Source of the DNA: Streptomyces solicavernae
GTDB taxonomy: Bacteria > Actinomycetota > Actinomycetes > Streptomycetales > Streptomycetaceae
Reading direction: 5' to 3'
Length of the DNA stretch: 64,000 nucleotides
Assembly (NCBI RefSeq): GCF_029968095.1
Contig: NZ_JASCIR010000033.1
Location: 1 to 64,000, forward strand
Every line of letters begins with the position of its first letter. Positions within the stretch are counted from its first letter, which is position 1. Below the pieces are notes generated by a model. The model saw only the letters and a list, made by a program, of their open reading frames with translations. It was not told the origin of the DNA and did not search any database. The position numbers were made by a program, and so were the translations under genes. Positions 53,366 to 61,833 of this stretch are shown piece by piece.

Positions 53366-53393
53366 GGACAACCCCTGTTGCCCTGTGAGCAAC
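53366..53393. promoter_or_regulatory. Composite operator, copy 1 (IclR gene)
   Basis: GGACAAC-CCCT-GTTGC-CCTGTGA-GCAAC, 31 nt before the IclR start. An additional GTTG-N7-CAAC half lies at 53358-53372. Confidence 0.72.
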
Positions 53394-53397
53394 GTAT

Positions 53398-56370
53398 TCA
53401 TGACTGCCGTCCTTCCCCGGACCCCGCGCGGCGGGCCCTGACGCCCTCCCACAGCACCTCGGCCAGGTGCTGTGCCCCGCGGCCCGTGCCCTGCTCGATC
53501 TGGGTGCGGCAGGAGAAGCCGTCGGCCAGGACCAGGGTGTCGTCGGCGGCGGCGCGCACGGCGGGCAGCAGCGCCTGCTCGCCGATGGCCTGCGACAGCT
53601 CGTAGTGCCCCTTCTCGAAGCCGAAGTTGCCCGCGAGCCCACAGCACCCGGAGGGCAGTCGCTCCTGGCGCAGCCCCATCCGGTCGTGGAGGGACGTGTC
53701 CGGGGCCGTGCCGGTCACGGCGTGCTGGTGGCAGTGGACCTGGGTGAGGGCGGGCCGGGCCACCTCGGGCGGGTCCCAGTGCGGGGCGAAGGCCTCAAGG
53801 AACTCGGCGAAGGTGTGCACCGCCGCCGCCGTACGCTCCGCCTCCTCCCCCGGCAGCAGCTCCGTGAGGTCGCTGCGGAGCGCCGCCGTACAGCTCGGTT
53901 CGAGTCCGACGACGGGTATCCCCGCCCGCACGGCCGGGGCGAGGGTCCGTACCGCCCGCTCCAACACCCGTCTGGCGGCGTCGAGTTGGCCGGTCGAGAT
54001 CCAGGTGAGCCCGCAGCACACCTCGTCCTCGGGCAGCAGCACCCGGAACCCGGCGTCCTCCAGGACCCCGGCGGCGGCGTGCAGCACCCGCGGCGACAGA
54101 TGGTTGCTGAACGTGTCCGGCCACAGCATGACCGCGGGCCGCTCCGGGCCCGGCGGCGCGTCCTCGCGGCGCCGCTCCCGGGTGAACGGCCGGGGCGGCA
54201 GGACGGGCAGGTCCCGCTCCGGGGCGATCCCGCCGAGCCGCTTGCCGAGCGCGGCCAGCGGCCGTACCCGGGCGAGCAGGTTGACGAGCGGCGCGGTCCG
54301 CGTCCGGGCGAGCAGGCGCAGCCACTGCGGCAGCCGCCCCATCGAGTAGTGCGAGGCGGGCCGCCGCCGTCCCGCGTAGTGGTGGTGCAGGAACTCGGCC
54401 TTGTACGTGGCCATGTCGACGCCGACCGGACAGTCGCTCTTGCAGCCCTTGCAGGACAGGCAGAGGTCCAGGGCCTCGCGCACCTCTTCGGAGCGCCAGC
54501 CGTCGGTGAGGAGTTCGCCGTCGATCATCTCCGACAGGAGGTGGGCGCGGCCCCGGGTGGAGTGCCGCTCCTCGCGGGTGGCCCGGAAGCTGGGGCACAT
54601 CACGCCCGGGCTCTCCTCCTGCCGGCACTTGCCGACGCCCACGCAGCGGCGCACGGCGCGGGCGAAGTCGCCCTCGTCGTCCTCGTACTCGAAGACCGGG
54701 AGCACCCCGCCGGGCGGGCTCGTCACCCGGGCCGGGCGGAGGTCGGCGTCGATGCGCGCGGGCCGCACGATGACGCCCGGGTTCATCAGGCCGCGCGGGT
54801 CCCACAGCTCCTTGAACTCCGTGAAGGCGTCGCACACCTCGGGCCCGAACATGCGCGGCAGCAGCTCCGAGCGGGACTGGCCGTCGCCGTGCTCCCCGGA
54901 CAGCGAGCCGCCGTACGCGGCGATCAGCTCGGCCGACTCCTCCATGAACCCGCGGAACTTCCGGGTGCCGGAGTCGGTGAGCAGGTCGAAGTCGAGGCGT
55001 ACGTGCAGGCAGCCCTCGCCGTAGTGCCCGTAGACCAGGCCCTGCCTGCCGTGGTCCGACATCAGCTTCTGGAAGTCGCGCAGATAGTCGCCGAGCCGCT
55101 CGGGCGGTACGGCGGCGTCCTCCAGGCCCGGCCAGGCCTCGGCCGTCGCGCCGCCCGGGGTGGCGGAGGGCACGCGGGTGGCGACGCCCGCGCCCTCCTC
55201 CCGGATCCGCCACAGGAGCCGCTGCTCGGCGGGCTCGGTGACGATCCGGGCGGAGAGCGGGCGGTGGCCGCCGTCCAGGGCGGTGACCAGGGCGCGGGCG
55301 TGCGCGGCGGCCTCGGCCGCGTCGGCGCCGCCGGTCTCCACGAGCAGCCAGGCCCCGCCGTCCGGCAGCCGCACGGCCGCCTTCGACGGCTGCCGGGACT
55401 GCCAGGCCCGCACCAGGCCGCGGTCCAGGCCCTCCACGGTGAGCGGATGGTGGGCGAGCAGCGCGGGCACGGCGTCCCCGGCGGCCGGGGCGTCCGGGTA
55501 GGCGAGGACGACGAGGGCGCGGGCGGCCGGCGCCTCGACCAGCTTGAGGGTCGCCCCGAGCACCACCGCGCAGCTGCCCTCGGACCCGGTGAGCGCGCGG
55601 GCGACCTGCGTGCCGTTCTCCGGCAGCAGCTGGTCGAGCGCGTAGCCGGAGACCCGCCGGGCCAGCGTGGGCAGTTGGGTGCGCAGGGCGGCGCGGTGGC
55701 GTCCGGTGAGGTCGCGCAGCCCGGCGTACAGGCGGCCCACGCGGTCCGGGCGGTTGGCCAGCCGCTCCAGCTCGTCGCCCGAGGTGGCGCCGACGGTGGT
55801 GCGGGTGCCGTCGGGCAGCAGGACGTCCAGGGACTCGACGTTGTCGGCGGTGGTGCCCCAGGCGACCGAGTGCGAGCCGCAGGCGTTGTTGCCGATCATG
55901 CCGCCGAGGGTGCAGCGGCCGTGGGTGGACGGGTCGGGCCCGAAGGTCAGGCCGTACGGGGCGGCGGCGGCGCGCAGGTCGTCGAGGACGACGCCCGGCT
56001 GGACGGTGACGGTGCGCCGCCCGGGGTCCACCTCGCCGATGCCGGTCAGATGGCGCGAGGTGTCCACGAGGAGGCCGCCGCCGAAGGCGTTCCCGGCGAC
56101 GCTGGTGCCGCCGCCGCGCGTCACCAGGGGCACGCCGTGGCGGTGGCAGGCGTCGACGGCCGCGAGCAGGTCGTCGGTGTGCCGGGGCACCAGGACGGCG
56201 TCGGGGGCGCGCCGGTAGTTGGAGGCGTCGGTGGTGTAGAGCGCCCGGGTCCCGGCGTCGAGGGCGAAGGCGCCGGGCGCGGCGCGTCGCAGCTCCTGGG
56301 CGAAGGCCCCGAGGTCGTACGCGGGCCCGCCGCTCCCCTCGGCTCTGGCGTCGAAGTCTGTGCCGGTCAC
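53398..56370 (-). CDS. FAD/[4Fe-4S] D-2-hydroxyacid (D-lactate/glycolate type) dehydrogenase
   Basis: Product of 990 residues, a fusion of GlcD-type and GlcF-type parts. Residues 10-470: FAD-binding 4 domain (HRHGVPLVTRGGGTSVAGNA, TFGPDPSTHGRCTLGGMIGN) and FAD-oxidase C domain (YGHYGEGCLHVRLDFDLLT, then GGSLSGEHGDGQSR). Residues 545-620: two 4Fe-4S clusters (VGKCRQEESPGVMCPSF and CLSCKGCKSDCPVG). Last 350 residues: two CCG-type domains (LPEDEVCCGLTW ... SGCCGLAGNFGFEKGHYEL). It oxidises a D-hydroxy acid and passes electrons to the membrane. GTG 56370 with GGAGG upstream. Reads out of the amidohydrolase gene 53 nt before. Confidence 0.92.
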   Translation of the reverse strand: MTGTDFDARAEGSGGPAYDLGAFAQELRRAAPGAFALDAGTRALYTTDASNYRRAPDAVLVPRHTDDLLAAVDACHRHGVPLVTRGGGTSVAGNAFGGGLLVDTSRHLTGIGEVDPGRRTVTVQPGVVLDDLRAAAAPYGLTFGPDPSTHGRCTLGGMIGNNACGSHSVAWGTTADNVESLDVLLPDGTRTTVGATSGDELERLANRPDRVGRLYAGLRDLTGRHRAALRTQLPTLARRVSGYALDQLLPENGTQVARALTGSEGSCAVVLGATLKLVEAPAARALVVLAYPDAPAAGDAVPALLAHHPLTVEGLDRGLVRAWQSRQPSKAAVRLPDGGAWLLVETGGADAAEAAAHARALVTALDGGHRPLSARIVTEPAEQRLLWRIREEGAGVATRVPSATPGGATAEAWPGLEDAAVPPERLGDYLRDFQKLMSDHGRQGLVYGHYGEGCLHVRLDFDLLTDSGTRKFRGFMEESAELIAAYGGSLSGEHGDGQSRSELLPRMFGPEVCDAFTEFKELWDPRGLMNPGVIVRPARIDADLRPARVTSPPGGVLPVFEYEDDEGDFARAVRRCVGVGKCRQEESPGVMCPSFRATREERHSTRGRAHLLSEMIDGELLTDGWRSEEVREALDLCLSCKGCKSDCPVGVDMATYKAEFLHHHYAGRRRPASHYSMGRLPQWLRLLARTRTAPLVNLLARVRPLAALGKRLGGIAPERDLPVLPPRPFTRERRREDAPPGPERPAVMLWPDTFSNHLSPRVLHAAAGVLEDAGFRVLLPEDEVCCGLTWISTGQLDAARRVLERAVRTLAPAVRAGIPVVGLEPSCTAALRSDLTELLPGEEAERTAAAVHTFAEFLEAFAPHWDPPEVARPALTQVHCHQHAVTGTAPDTSLHDRMGLRQERLPSGCCGLAGNFGFEKGHYELSQAIGEQALLPAVRAAADDTLVLADGFSCRTQIEQGTGRGAQHLAEVLWEGVRARRAGSGEGRQS

Positions 56371-56423
56371 GGGCGGGTGCCTCCTGGGTGGGTTCGTCTT
56401 GCGGGGCTTGTGCTGTCGGTGGG

Positions 56424-57251
56424 TCAGGGGGTGACCAGGGCCTCGGGGAGGTCGGCCGCGCAGGCCGTCAGCGCGCCCCGGTCGAGGCCCTCGGCGGCCA
56501 GGGTGTCGATCAGGAGCCGCAGCGCCGCGGGCGGCGGCGGCGAGTCCGGCTGGCCCGCGTCGGAGGACAGCACGATCCGGTCGAGGCCGACGGTGCGCGC
56601 GAAGCGGGCGAGCCGGGCGGGGGTCATACCGGGCTGGTGCAGGAGCTGGAAGGTGGTGATCTCGGCGAGTGCACCCTGCGCCGTCAGTGCGGCGGCGAGC
56701 TCCGCGTCCATGCCGGGCACGGTGTACGAGGGGTGGGTGAGGAGAATCCGGCGCACCCCGGCGGCCCGCGCCTCGGCCACCAGCCACCGGCACTCCGCGG
56801 CCGACAGGTGCCCGGTGGCGAGCACCGCGTCGGCCTCGGCGACCATCCGGCACACGGCGCGCGCGGCCTCGCCCGCGTCCGGGTCGACCGGCGGTACGGC
56901 GTAGGTGTGCGGGGAGAGTCCCGTACGCAGACCGCAGAGCCGGGGCAGTCCGGCGGTCTGCTGGGTGTGGGCGTCGGCGGTGGGCATCCACACGACGCGG
57001 GCCCCGGCGTCCAGGGCGGCGGCCACGGCGGCCGGGTTGACGCCCCCGGCGTGCTGGTTGAGGGCGATGCCGCCGTAGACCTTCAGGGGTGCGGCGCGGG
57101 CGGCGGCGGCCGCCCGGCCGACGGTGGACTCGTAGTGGGCCTTGAGCACGCAGCCGGTGAACCCGGCTGCGGCGTAGCCCGCGACCACGTCGTGATCGTC
57201 GGCAAGGCGTGGGGTGACATCGGGTGCGGCATGCACATGGAGGTCGAACAC
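56424..57251 (-). CDS. DUF6282 family amidohydrolase-like protein
   Basis: TIM-barrel metal hydrolase-like protein of 275 residues. Begins VFDLHVHAAPDVTPRLADDH (two His of the first metal-binding strand). Further: GGIALNQHAGGVNPAAVAAA, LATGHLSAAECRWLVAEARA (His), ILLTHPSYTVPGMD (His) and RIVLSSDAGQPDSPPPPAAL (Asp). This pattern is the metal-dependent amidohydrolase-like DUF6282 family; substrate unknown. Start GTG 57251. Followed at 53 nt by the FAD dehydrogenase, and preceded by operator copy 2. Confidence 0.85.
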   Translation of the reverse strand: MFDLHVHAAPDVTPRLADDHDVVAGYAAAGFTGCVLKAHYESTVGRAAAAARAAPLKVYGGIALNQHAGGVNPAAVAAALDAGARVVWMPTADAHTQQTAGLPRLCGLRTGLSPHTYAVPPVDPDAGEAARAVCRMVAEADAVLATGHLSAAECRWLVAEARAAGVRRILLTHPSYTVPGMDAELAAALTAQGALAEITTFQLLHQPGMTPARLARFARTVGLDRIVLSSDAGQPDSPPPPAALRLLIDTLAAEGLDRGALTACAADLPEALVTP

Positions 57252-57281
57252 GGGGCAAGGCTGCGCCGACGACGGCGCTCA

Positions 57282-57309
57282 GGACAACGGCAGTTGCTGC
57301 GACGGCAAC
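57282..57309. promoter_or_regulatory. Composite operator, copy 2 (amidohydrolase-dehydrogenase operon)
   Basis: GGACAAC-GGCA-GTTGC-TGCGACG-GCAAC, 31 nt upstream of the DUF6282 start, in the gap to the nitrilase stop. Confidence 0.72.
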
Positions 57310-57325
57310 CGCCGAAGGGACCGGC

Positions 57326-58156
57326 TCAGTCCACGCCCTCGCTCATCAGGCGCCGCACCTCGCGCGAGACCAGGCCGAAGCGCGGCTCCTCGATCAGCGG
57401 CATCTCGCGGCGCCGCCGCCGCACCGCGGAGATGTCGAGGTCGACCACGGTCAGCGCCTCCCGGTCGCGCGGGGCCTCGGCGACGACCTCGCCCCACGGG
57501 TCGAGCACCCGCGAGCCGCCCCAGAAGGTGGCCTTGCCCTCCTCGCCGACCCGGTTCACGAAGACCACCCAGCACTGCTGCAGCCGCGCGATGTTGAGCA
57601 GCAGGCTCTGCCAGTACTCGGCGGTGTCGATGGCGCCGGGCGCGAGCCCCACCCCGCTGTTGGTCGGCACGAAGAGGACTTCCGCGCCGTCCTGCGCGGC
57701 GAGCCAGGGCAGTACGGGCTGCCAGGCGTCGTTGCAGATCAGGGTGGCCGCGCGGGCGTGCGGGGTGTCGAAGGCGCGCAGGGCGTGGCCGGGGCTGAAG
57801 TGCTTGCGCTCCTCCCAGTCCAGGTAGTTGGGCAGGTACAGCTTGCGGTGCGTGTGCAGCGGCGTACCGCCGGAGAGGTAGACCGCCGAGTTGTACCGCC
57901 GCAGCCTGCCGTCCTCGTGCAGCCCGGCCAGGACGTCCGGGCCGTGCCGGGACAGCTCCGCGAGCCGCGGGTCGTCGTGCGGCACGGAGATGTCGCCGGG
58001 CACGGAGCCGAGCGCGTACCCGTGCAGGCTCAGCTCCGGGAAGACCACCAGGTCCGCCTGCTGCTCGGCGGCCTCCCGGATGTTCCGCTCCGCGGTCTTC
58101 AGATTGGTGTCCAGGTCGCCCAGGACGCAGTCCGTCTGTGCCAGTGCGATGCGCAC
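57326..58156 (-). CDS. Carbon-nitrogen hydrolase (nitrilase superfamily amidase)
   Basis: Product of 276 residues with the Glu-Lys-Cys triad of the nitrilase superfamily: Glu in LVVFPELSLHGYAL, Lys in HTHRKLYLPNYLDWEERKHF, Cys in ATLICNDAWQPVLPW, followed by FVPTNSGVGLAPGAIDTAEY. Hydrolyses an amide, carbamoyl or nitrile bond; substrate unknown. GTG 58156 has GAGGTGG 5 nt upstream. It starts the minus-strand set and is preceded by operator copy 3. The pairing with a DUF6282 protein and a D-hydroxyacid dehydrogenase suggests one catabolic route, ending in a keto acid. Confidence 0.9.
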   Translation of the reverse strand: MRIALAQTDCVLGDLDTNLKTAERNIREAAEQQADLVVFPELSLHGYALGSVPGDISVPHDDPRLAELSRHGPDVLAGLHEDGRLRRYNSAVYLSGGTPLHTHRKLYLPNYLDWEERKHFSPGHALRAFDTPHARAATLICNDAWQPVLPWLAAQDGAEVLFVPTNSGVGLAPGAIDTAEYWQSLLLNIARLQQCWVVFVNRVGEEGKATFWGGSRVLDPWGEVVAEAPRDREALTVVDLDISAVRRRRREMPLIEEPRFGLVSREVRRLMSEGVD

Positions 58157-58223
58157 GTCGCCCACCTCGTCTCCTCGTGGTTTCAACAGGGTGCGCGCCC
58201 TTGTACGCGAGGGCCGTCCGGCG

Positions 58224-58251
58224 GGGCAACACCCGTTGCTGTGACCGCAAC
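58224..58251. promoter_or_regulatory. Composite operator, copy 3 (nitrilase gene)
   Basis: GGGCAAC-ACCC-GTTGC-TGTGACC-GCAAC, 68 nt upstream of the nitrilase start. Same spacing in all three copies. Confidence 0.72.
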
Positions 58252-58289
58252 CGTGGTGCGGGCGACCGCCGGCCGGGCCCTACCAGGCC

Positions 58290-60251
58290 CTACCAGGCCT
58301 TCTCGCGCAGCAACCGCAGCCCGTTCAGGGCGACCAGGACCGTCGACCCCTCGTGTCCGGCCACGCCGAGGGGCAGCGGGAGGTGGCCCACCAGGTCCCA
58401 GACCGTGAGGATCGCGATGCACACCCCGGCGATCACCAGGTTCTGGGTGACCAGGCGGCGGGCGCGGCGGGAGAGGCGCACCGCCCTCGGCACGGCGGCG
58501 AGTTCGTCGCGTACGACGACCGCGTCCGCGGTCTCCAGGGCCAGGTCGGAGCCCGCGCGGCCCATGGCCACCCCGGTGTGGGCGGCGGCCAGGGCGGGGG
58601 CGTCGTTGACCCCGTCGCCGACGACGAGCACGGTCCGGCCGCGCCGCGCCAACTCCCGTACGGCTTCGGCCTTTTCGTGCGGGAGCAGTCCGGCCCGTAC
58701 GTCCGCGATGCCGACCGCCGACGCCACGCCCGCGGCCGCGCCCGGGCCGTCGCCGGTGAGGAGGAGCGGGGGCGTACCGGCGAGCCGGGCGAGGTGGTCG
58801 ACGGCCGCGGCGGCGTCGGGGCGGGGCCGGTCGGCGAGAGCGAGGCGGCCGGCCGGGGCGCCGTCGACCAGGACGAGGACGGTGGTGGTGCCGTCGGCGT
58901 CCGGCACGGCCTCGTCCGGGAGGAGGCGCGCGGGGGCGCCCACCTCGACCTTGCGGCCCGCCACGGTGGCACTCACACCGCGGCCGGGCGTCGAGGTGAA
59001 GTCGTACGCCTCTGGGAGCCTCAGGTCCCTTGCGCGCGCGGCCTCGGTCACGGAGCGGCCGATGGGGTGTTCGCTGCGGTGCTCCACGGCGGCGGCGAGG
59101 GTCAGCAACTCCCGCTCGTCGAAGCCGGGTCCGGGGGTGACGGCGACGACGCGCGGGGCGCCCTCGGTGAGCGTGCCGGTCTTGTCGTACGCGACCGTGT
59201 CGATCTCGCCGAGGCGTTCCATCGCGACGGCGGACTTCACGAGGACGCCGTGCCGGCCCGCGTTGGCGATCGCGGAGAGCAGCGGCGGCATGGTGGCGAG
59301 GACCACCGCGCACGGGGACGCCACGATCATGAAGGTCATGGCGCGCAGCAGGGCGCCGGTGAGGTCCGCGCCGAAGGCCAGCGGAATCCCGAACACGGCG
59401 AGGGTGGCGACGACGACGGCCACCGCGTACCGCTGCTCCACCTTCTCGATGAACAGCTGCGTCGGCGCCTTCGTCCGGGACGCCTCCTCGACCAGCGTGA
59501 CGATCCGGGCGAGCACCGTGTCCGAGGGGTCCCGCGCCACCCGTACGCGCAGGGCGCCGGCCGGGCCGTTGACGGTCCCGGCGAACACCTCGTCACCCGG
59601 ACCCTTCGCGACCGGCAGGGACTCGCCGGTGATGGTGGCCTGGTCGACCTCGCCCGCGCCGTCGACCACCTCGCCGTCGGCGCCGATCCGCTCGCCGGGG
59701 CGGACCAGGATCTCGTCGCCGACGCGGAGCCGGTCGGCCGGGACCGTCTCCTCCGTCTCCTCCGCCTCCTCCGCCTCCTCCATCCCCTCCGTCTTTCCGG
59801 TGATGCGGGTGGCCGCCTCCGGCGCGAGGTCGAGCAGTCCGCGTACGGAGTCCTCGGTACGGGCGGTGGCCAGGGCCTCCAGGGCGCCGGACGTGGCGAA
59901 GATGACGACGAGCAGGGCGCCGTCCATGACCTGCCCGATCGCGGCGGCGCCGAGGGCGGCGACGATCATCAGGAGGTCCACGTCGAGGGTGCGTCCGCGC
60001 AGGGCGCGCAGCCCTTCGAGCGCGGGCTCCCAGCCGCCGGCCGCGTAGGCCACGGCGTACAGCGGCGCCCACCACCAGGCACTCAGGCCCGCGAGGTGCA
60101 GCGGCAGCGCGAGCAGGAACGCGACGGTGGCGGCCCCGGCCCAGCGCACCTCGGGCAGGGCGAGGAGGCGGGTGCGGCGAGTGGGGGTGGCGGGGCGTGC
60201 GGCGGATACGGCCGGTACGTCGACCGTCGATTCCCGTACGGACGCGGGCAT
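58290..60251 (-). CDS. Heavy-metal-translocating P-type ATPase (P1B)
   Basis: Metal-exporting ATPase of 653 residues. Two hydrophobic hairpins at 38-125, actuator TGES motif (DQATITGESLPVAKGPGDEV), membrane SPC metal-site motif ASPCAVVLATMPPL near residue 315, phosphorylation site DKTGTLTEGAP, HEHPIGRSV-like ATP-binding segment EHRSEHPIGRSVTEAA, and GDGVNDAPALAAA. There is no N-terminal HMA domain. The SPC motif plus a DxH/HxxH ArsR partner suggests Zn, Cd or Co rather than Cu. The actuator region carries a run of EEAEE residues from 9-bp repeats. Divergent from arsR, with a shared operator. Confidence 0.9.
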   Translation of the reverse strand: MPASVRESTVDVPAVSAARPATPTRRTRLLALPEVRWAGAATVAFLLALPLHLAGLSAWWWAPLYAVAYAAGGWEPALEGLRALRGRTLDVDLLMIVAALGAAAIGQVMDGALLVVIFATSGALEALATARTEDSVRGLLDLAPEAATRITGKTEGMEEAEEAEETEETVPADRLRVGDEILVRPGERIGADGEVVDGAGEVDQATITGESLPVAKGPGDEVFAGTVNGPAGALRVRVARDPSDTVLARIVTLVEEASRTKAPTQLFIEKVEQRYAVAVVVATLAVFGIPLAFGADLTGALLRAMTFMIVASPCAVVLATMPPLLSAIANAGRHGVLVKSAVAMERLGEIDTVAYDKTGTLTEGAPRVVAVTPGPGFDERELLTLAAAVEHRSEHPIGRSVTEAARARDLRLPEAYDFTSTPGRGVSATVAGRKVEVGAPARLLPDEAVPDADGTTTVLVLVDGAPAGRLALADRPRPDAAAAVDHLARLAGTPPLLLTGDGPGAAAGVASAVGIADVRAGLLPHEKAEAVRELARRGRTVLVVGDGVNDAPALAAAHTGVAMGRAGSDLALETADAVVVRDELAAVPRAVRLSRRARRLVTQNLVIAGVCIAILTVWDLVGHLPLPLGVAGHEGSTVLVALNGLRLLREKAW

Positions 60252-60308
60252 GGCGAAGGAGCCCCTCAGCTTGGCGGCGAGCAGGACGCTTCCACCATAC
60301 CCGCATAC

Positions 60309-60324
60309 ATGAACAGCTCTTCAT
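60309..60324. promoter_or_regulatory. ArsR/SmtB operator between the ATPase and the regulator
   Basis: ATGAA-CAGCTC-TTCAT, a perfect 5-bp inverted repeat with 6-nt spacer, the classical SmtB/CzrA-type box, in the 114-nt divergent region. It is 42 nt before the regulator start. Confidence 0.78.
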
Positions 60325-60365
60325 TCATTCGTGGGTGGCGGGCCGCCGCTCGCTACGATGTGCGC

Positions 60366-60719
60366 ATGGGCCACGGAGTCGACAAGGAGCGCAGCAGCAC
60401 CCGCGCACGTCTGGACACCGTCGGCGCGGCCGACGTCGCCGCGACCCTGCAGGCCCTGGCCACCCCGTCCCGCCTGCGCATCCTGGCCCGGCTCCAGGAA
60501 GGGCCGTGCGCGGTGAGCGAGTTGGCCGAGGCGGCGGACCTGGAGCAGTCGGCCTGCTCGCACCAGCTGCGGCTGCTGCGCAACCTGGGCCTGGTCACGG
60601 GCGAGCGCCGCGGCCGCTCCATCGTGTACGCGCTGTACGACCACCACGTCGCGGAACTCCTCGACCAGGCGCTGTTCCACGTGGAGCACTTGCGGCTGGG
60701 GCTGCGGGACTTGACGTAG
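60366..60719 (+). CDS. ArsR/SmtB-family metal sensor
   Basis: Winged-helix repressor of 117 residues. Recognition region is DLEQSACSHQLRLLRNLGLV with ERRGRSIVYALYDHHV beta-wing. The C-terminal helix reads DHHVAELLDQALFHVEH, which is the alpha-5 DxH-x10-HxxH zinc site of SmtB/CzrA. A Cys in the recognition helix, SACSHQ, is the position of the alpha-3N sites in some sensors, but without a CxC it is probably not used. It releases the operator when zinc or cobalt is present and so derepresses the divergent ATPase. Confidence 0.92.
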   Translation: MGHGVDKERSSTRARLDTVGAADVAATLQALATPSRLRILARLQEGPCAVSELAEAADLEQSACSHQLRLLRNLGLVTGERRGRSIVYALYDHHVAELLDQALFHVEHLRLGLRDLT

Positions 60720-60761
60720 GTCCGGCGTACGGGGGCTCTCGCCCTGCGACTGCCCAGTCAG

Positions 60762-60788
60762 GGCGTCAGGGCGTCAGGGCGTCAGGCT
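60762..60788. repeat. 9-bp tandem repeat containing a stop codon
   Basis: GTCAGGGC repeated with a G (unit GTCAGGGCG), about three copies from 60755/60762 to 60788, on the minus strand TGACGCCC repeats. The TGA of the Uma2 gene (60774-60776) is one of the units; the neighbouring units supply further TGA triplets. Confidence 0.8.
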
Positions 60789-61346
60789 TCCCAGGTCGAT
60801 GTCCATGACGAACGGCACCGTCGTCTTGAGCCGGCCTCGGTGGATGCCCGTCGGGACGTAGGAGTGCGTGAGCCGGTCGAGCTCGTAGACGTGCACGACC
60901 GGCTCGCCCTTCGCGTCCTCCACGCGCCAGAAGTGCGGGATCCCGGCCTGGGCGTACTTGAACGGCTTGAGGCTCCGGTCGCGGTCGGCGGACTCGTCGG
61001 AGACGACCTCCACCACGAGTGCGACCTCGTCCGGGAGGTAGCTCGTGCGGTCCGGTTCGTAGGTCGCGGCGGCGACCAGGACGTCCGTTTCCGGGCGGCT
61101 CTTCTTGTTCAGGCGGACAGTCATCTCCCGTGCCGTATCGAAGCCGTCGGGCGCGGACTGGCGCAGGGCGAAGGTCAGGTTCTCGACGAGGCGAGAGTGC
61201 CAGAGCCGCTGCGGGACCAGCCTGAAAACCAGTACTCCGTCGACGAGTTCGGTGTGCCGGGGCGCCTGGGGGAGGTGATCGAGGTCGTCCGCTTCCCACC
61301 CGCTGGGGCGAGGCGGATACATCCAGTCGGGCAGTTCTGCGGTCAC
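60774..61346 (-). CDS. Uma2 family (DUF820) endonuclease-like protein
   Basis: Product of 190 residues. The PD-(D/E)xK-like core of Uma2 proteins is present: HTELVDGVLVFRLVPQRLWH, then HSRLVENLTFAL, SRPETDVLVAAATY (Asp), and EVALVVEVVSDESADRDRSL followed by KPFKYAQAGIPHFWRVE (Glu and Lys). Widely expanded in Streptomyces and cyanobacteria; function unknown. GTG 61346 with GGAGGAG upstream fits better than further-upstream starts. Its end lies in a short tandem repeat. Confidence 0.87.
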   Translation of the reverse strand: MTAELPDWMYPPRPSGWEADDLDHLPQAPRHTELVDGVLVFRLVPQRLWHSRLVENLTFALRQSAPDGFDTAREMTVRLNKKSRPETDVLVAAATYEPDRTSYLPDEVALVVEVVSDESADRDRSLKPFKYAQAGIPHFWRVEDAKGEPVVHVYELDRLTHSYVPTGIHRGRLKTTVPFVMDIDLGSLTP

Positions 61347-61469
61347 GGTCTCCTCCTCCGACCACTTTAGGCGGCTGACGTCCTCCCCGTCCCGGCCTGT
61401 GGGACGAAGCCGACCCGCGCCGTCACGCCGTAACCGAGTCATGCCGTCACCGGGTCACGTCGCCATCGC

Positions 61470-61778
61470 TCACGCCGTGAGCCCCTGCAGGATCCCCGTC
61501 AGCGCCCCGCCGCCCAGGACGCAGACGAACGCCAGAGCCATCAGCTTCCGGCTGCGCGTACGGTGCGCCCGTACCGCCGCGAGGATCGCGAGACCGCCGA
61601 CGACCACCGGCGCCAGGCCGGCCACGCGCGCCCCGGTCGAACTGCCCGGCGAAACCAGCATCGCGATTCCGGCAAAAGCCAGCAATCCGCCAATGCCGCC
61701 CGCAAGCATCGCCATTCGATTCCAAATACGATCCCAAACTTGTGCCCGCGAGTTGTCGCCCATATCGTTCATCAGCAT
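61470..61778 (-). CDS. Small membrane protein
   Basis: Product of 102 residues with three hydrophobic segments (MAMLAGGIGGLLAFAGIAML, then RVAGLAPVVVGGLAILAAVR and LMALAFVCVLGGGALTGILQ) after a soluble head. No recognised family; start uncertain among ATG 61778, 61772 and 61763. Divergent from the WXG100-like gene and possibly part of the same functional cluster. Confidence 0.65.
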   Translation of the reverse strand: MLMNDMGDNSRAQVWDRIWNRMAMLAGGIGGLLAFAGIAMLVSPGSSTGARVAGLAPVVVGGLAILAAVRAHRTRSRKLMALAFVCVLGGGALTGILQGLTA

Positions 61779-61833
61779 GCTCGGCAGGCTACGTGATTTC
61801 ACGTACGCCCCAAAGGCCGAGCACCGGAACGGC

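Noticed and set aside
53335..53401. IclR start at ATG 53401 (ATGA overlap with the dehydrogenase stop)
   Set aside because: It would put the conserved operator inside the coding region and add residues without family similarity; ATG 53335 preferred, though not proven.
53467..56904. Very long open frame on the plus strand opposite the dehydrogenase gene
   Set aside because: High G+C keeps antisense frames open. The translation is low-complexity, with no domain, and the minus strand is a convincing enzyme with ordered motifs.
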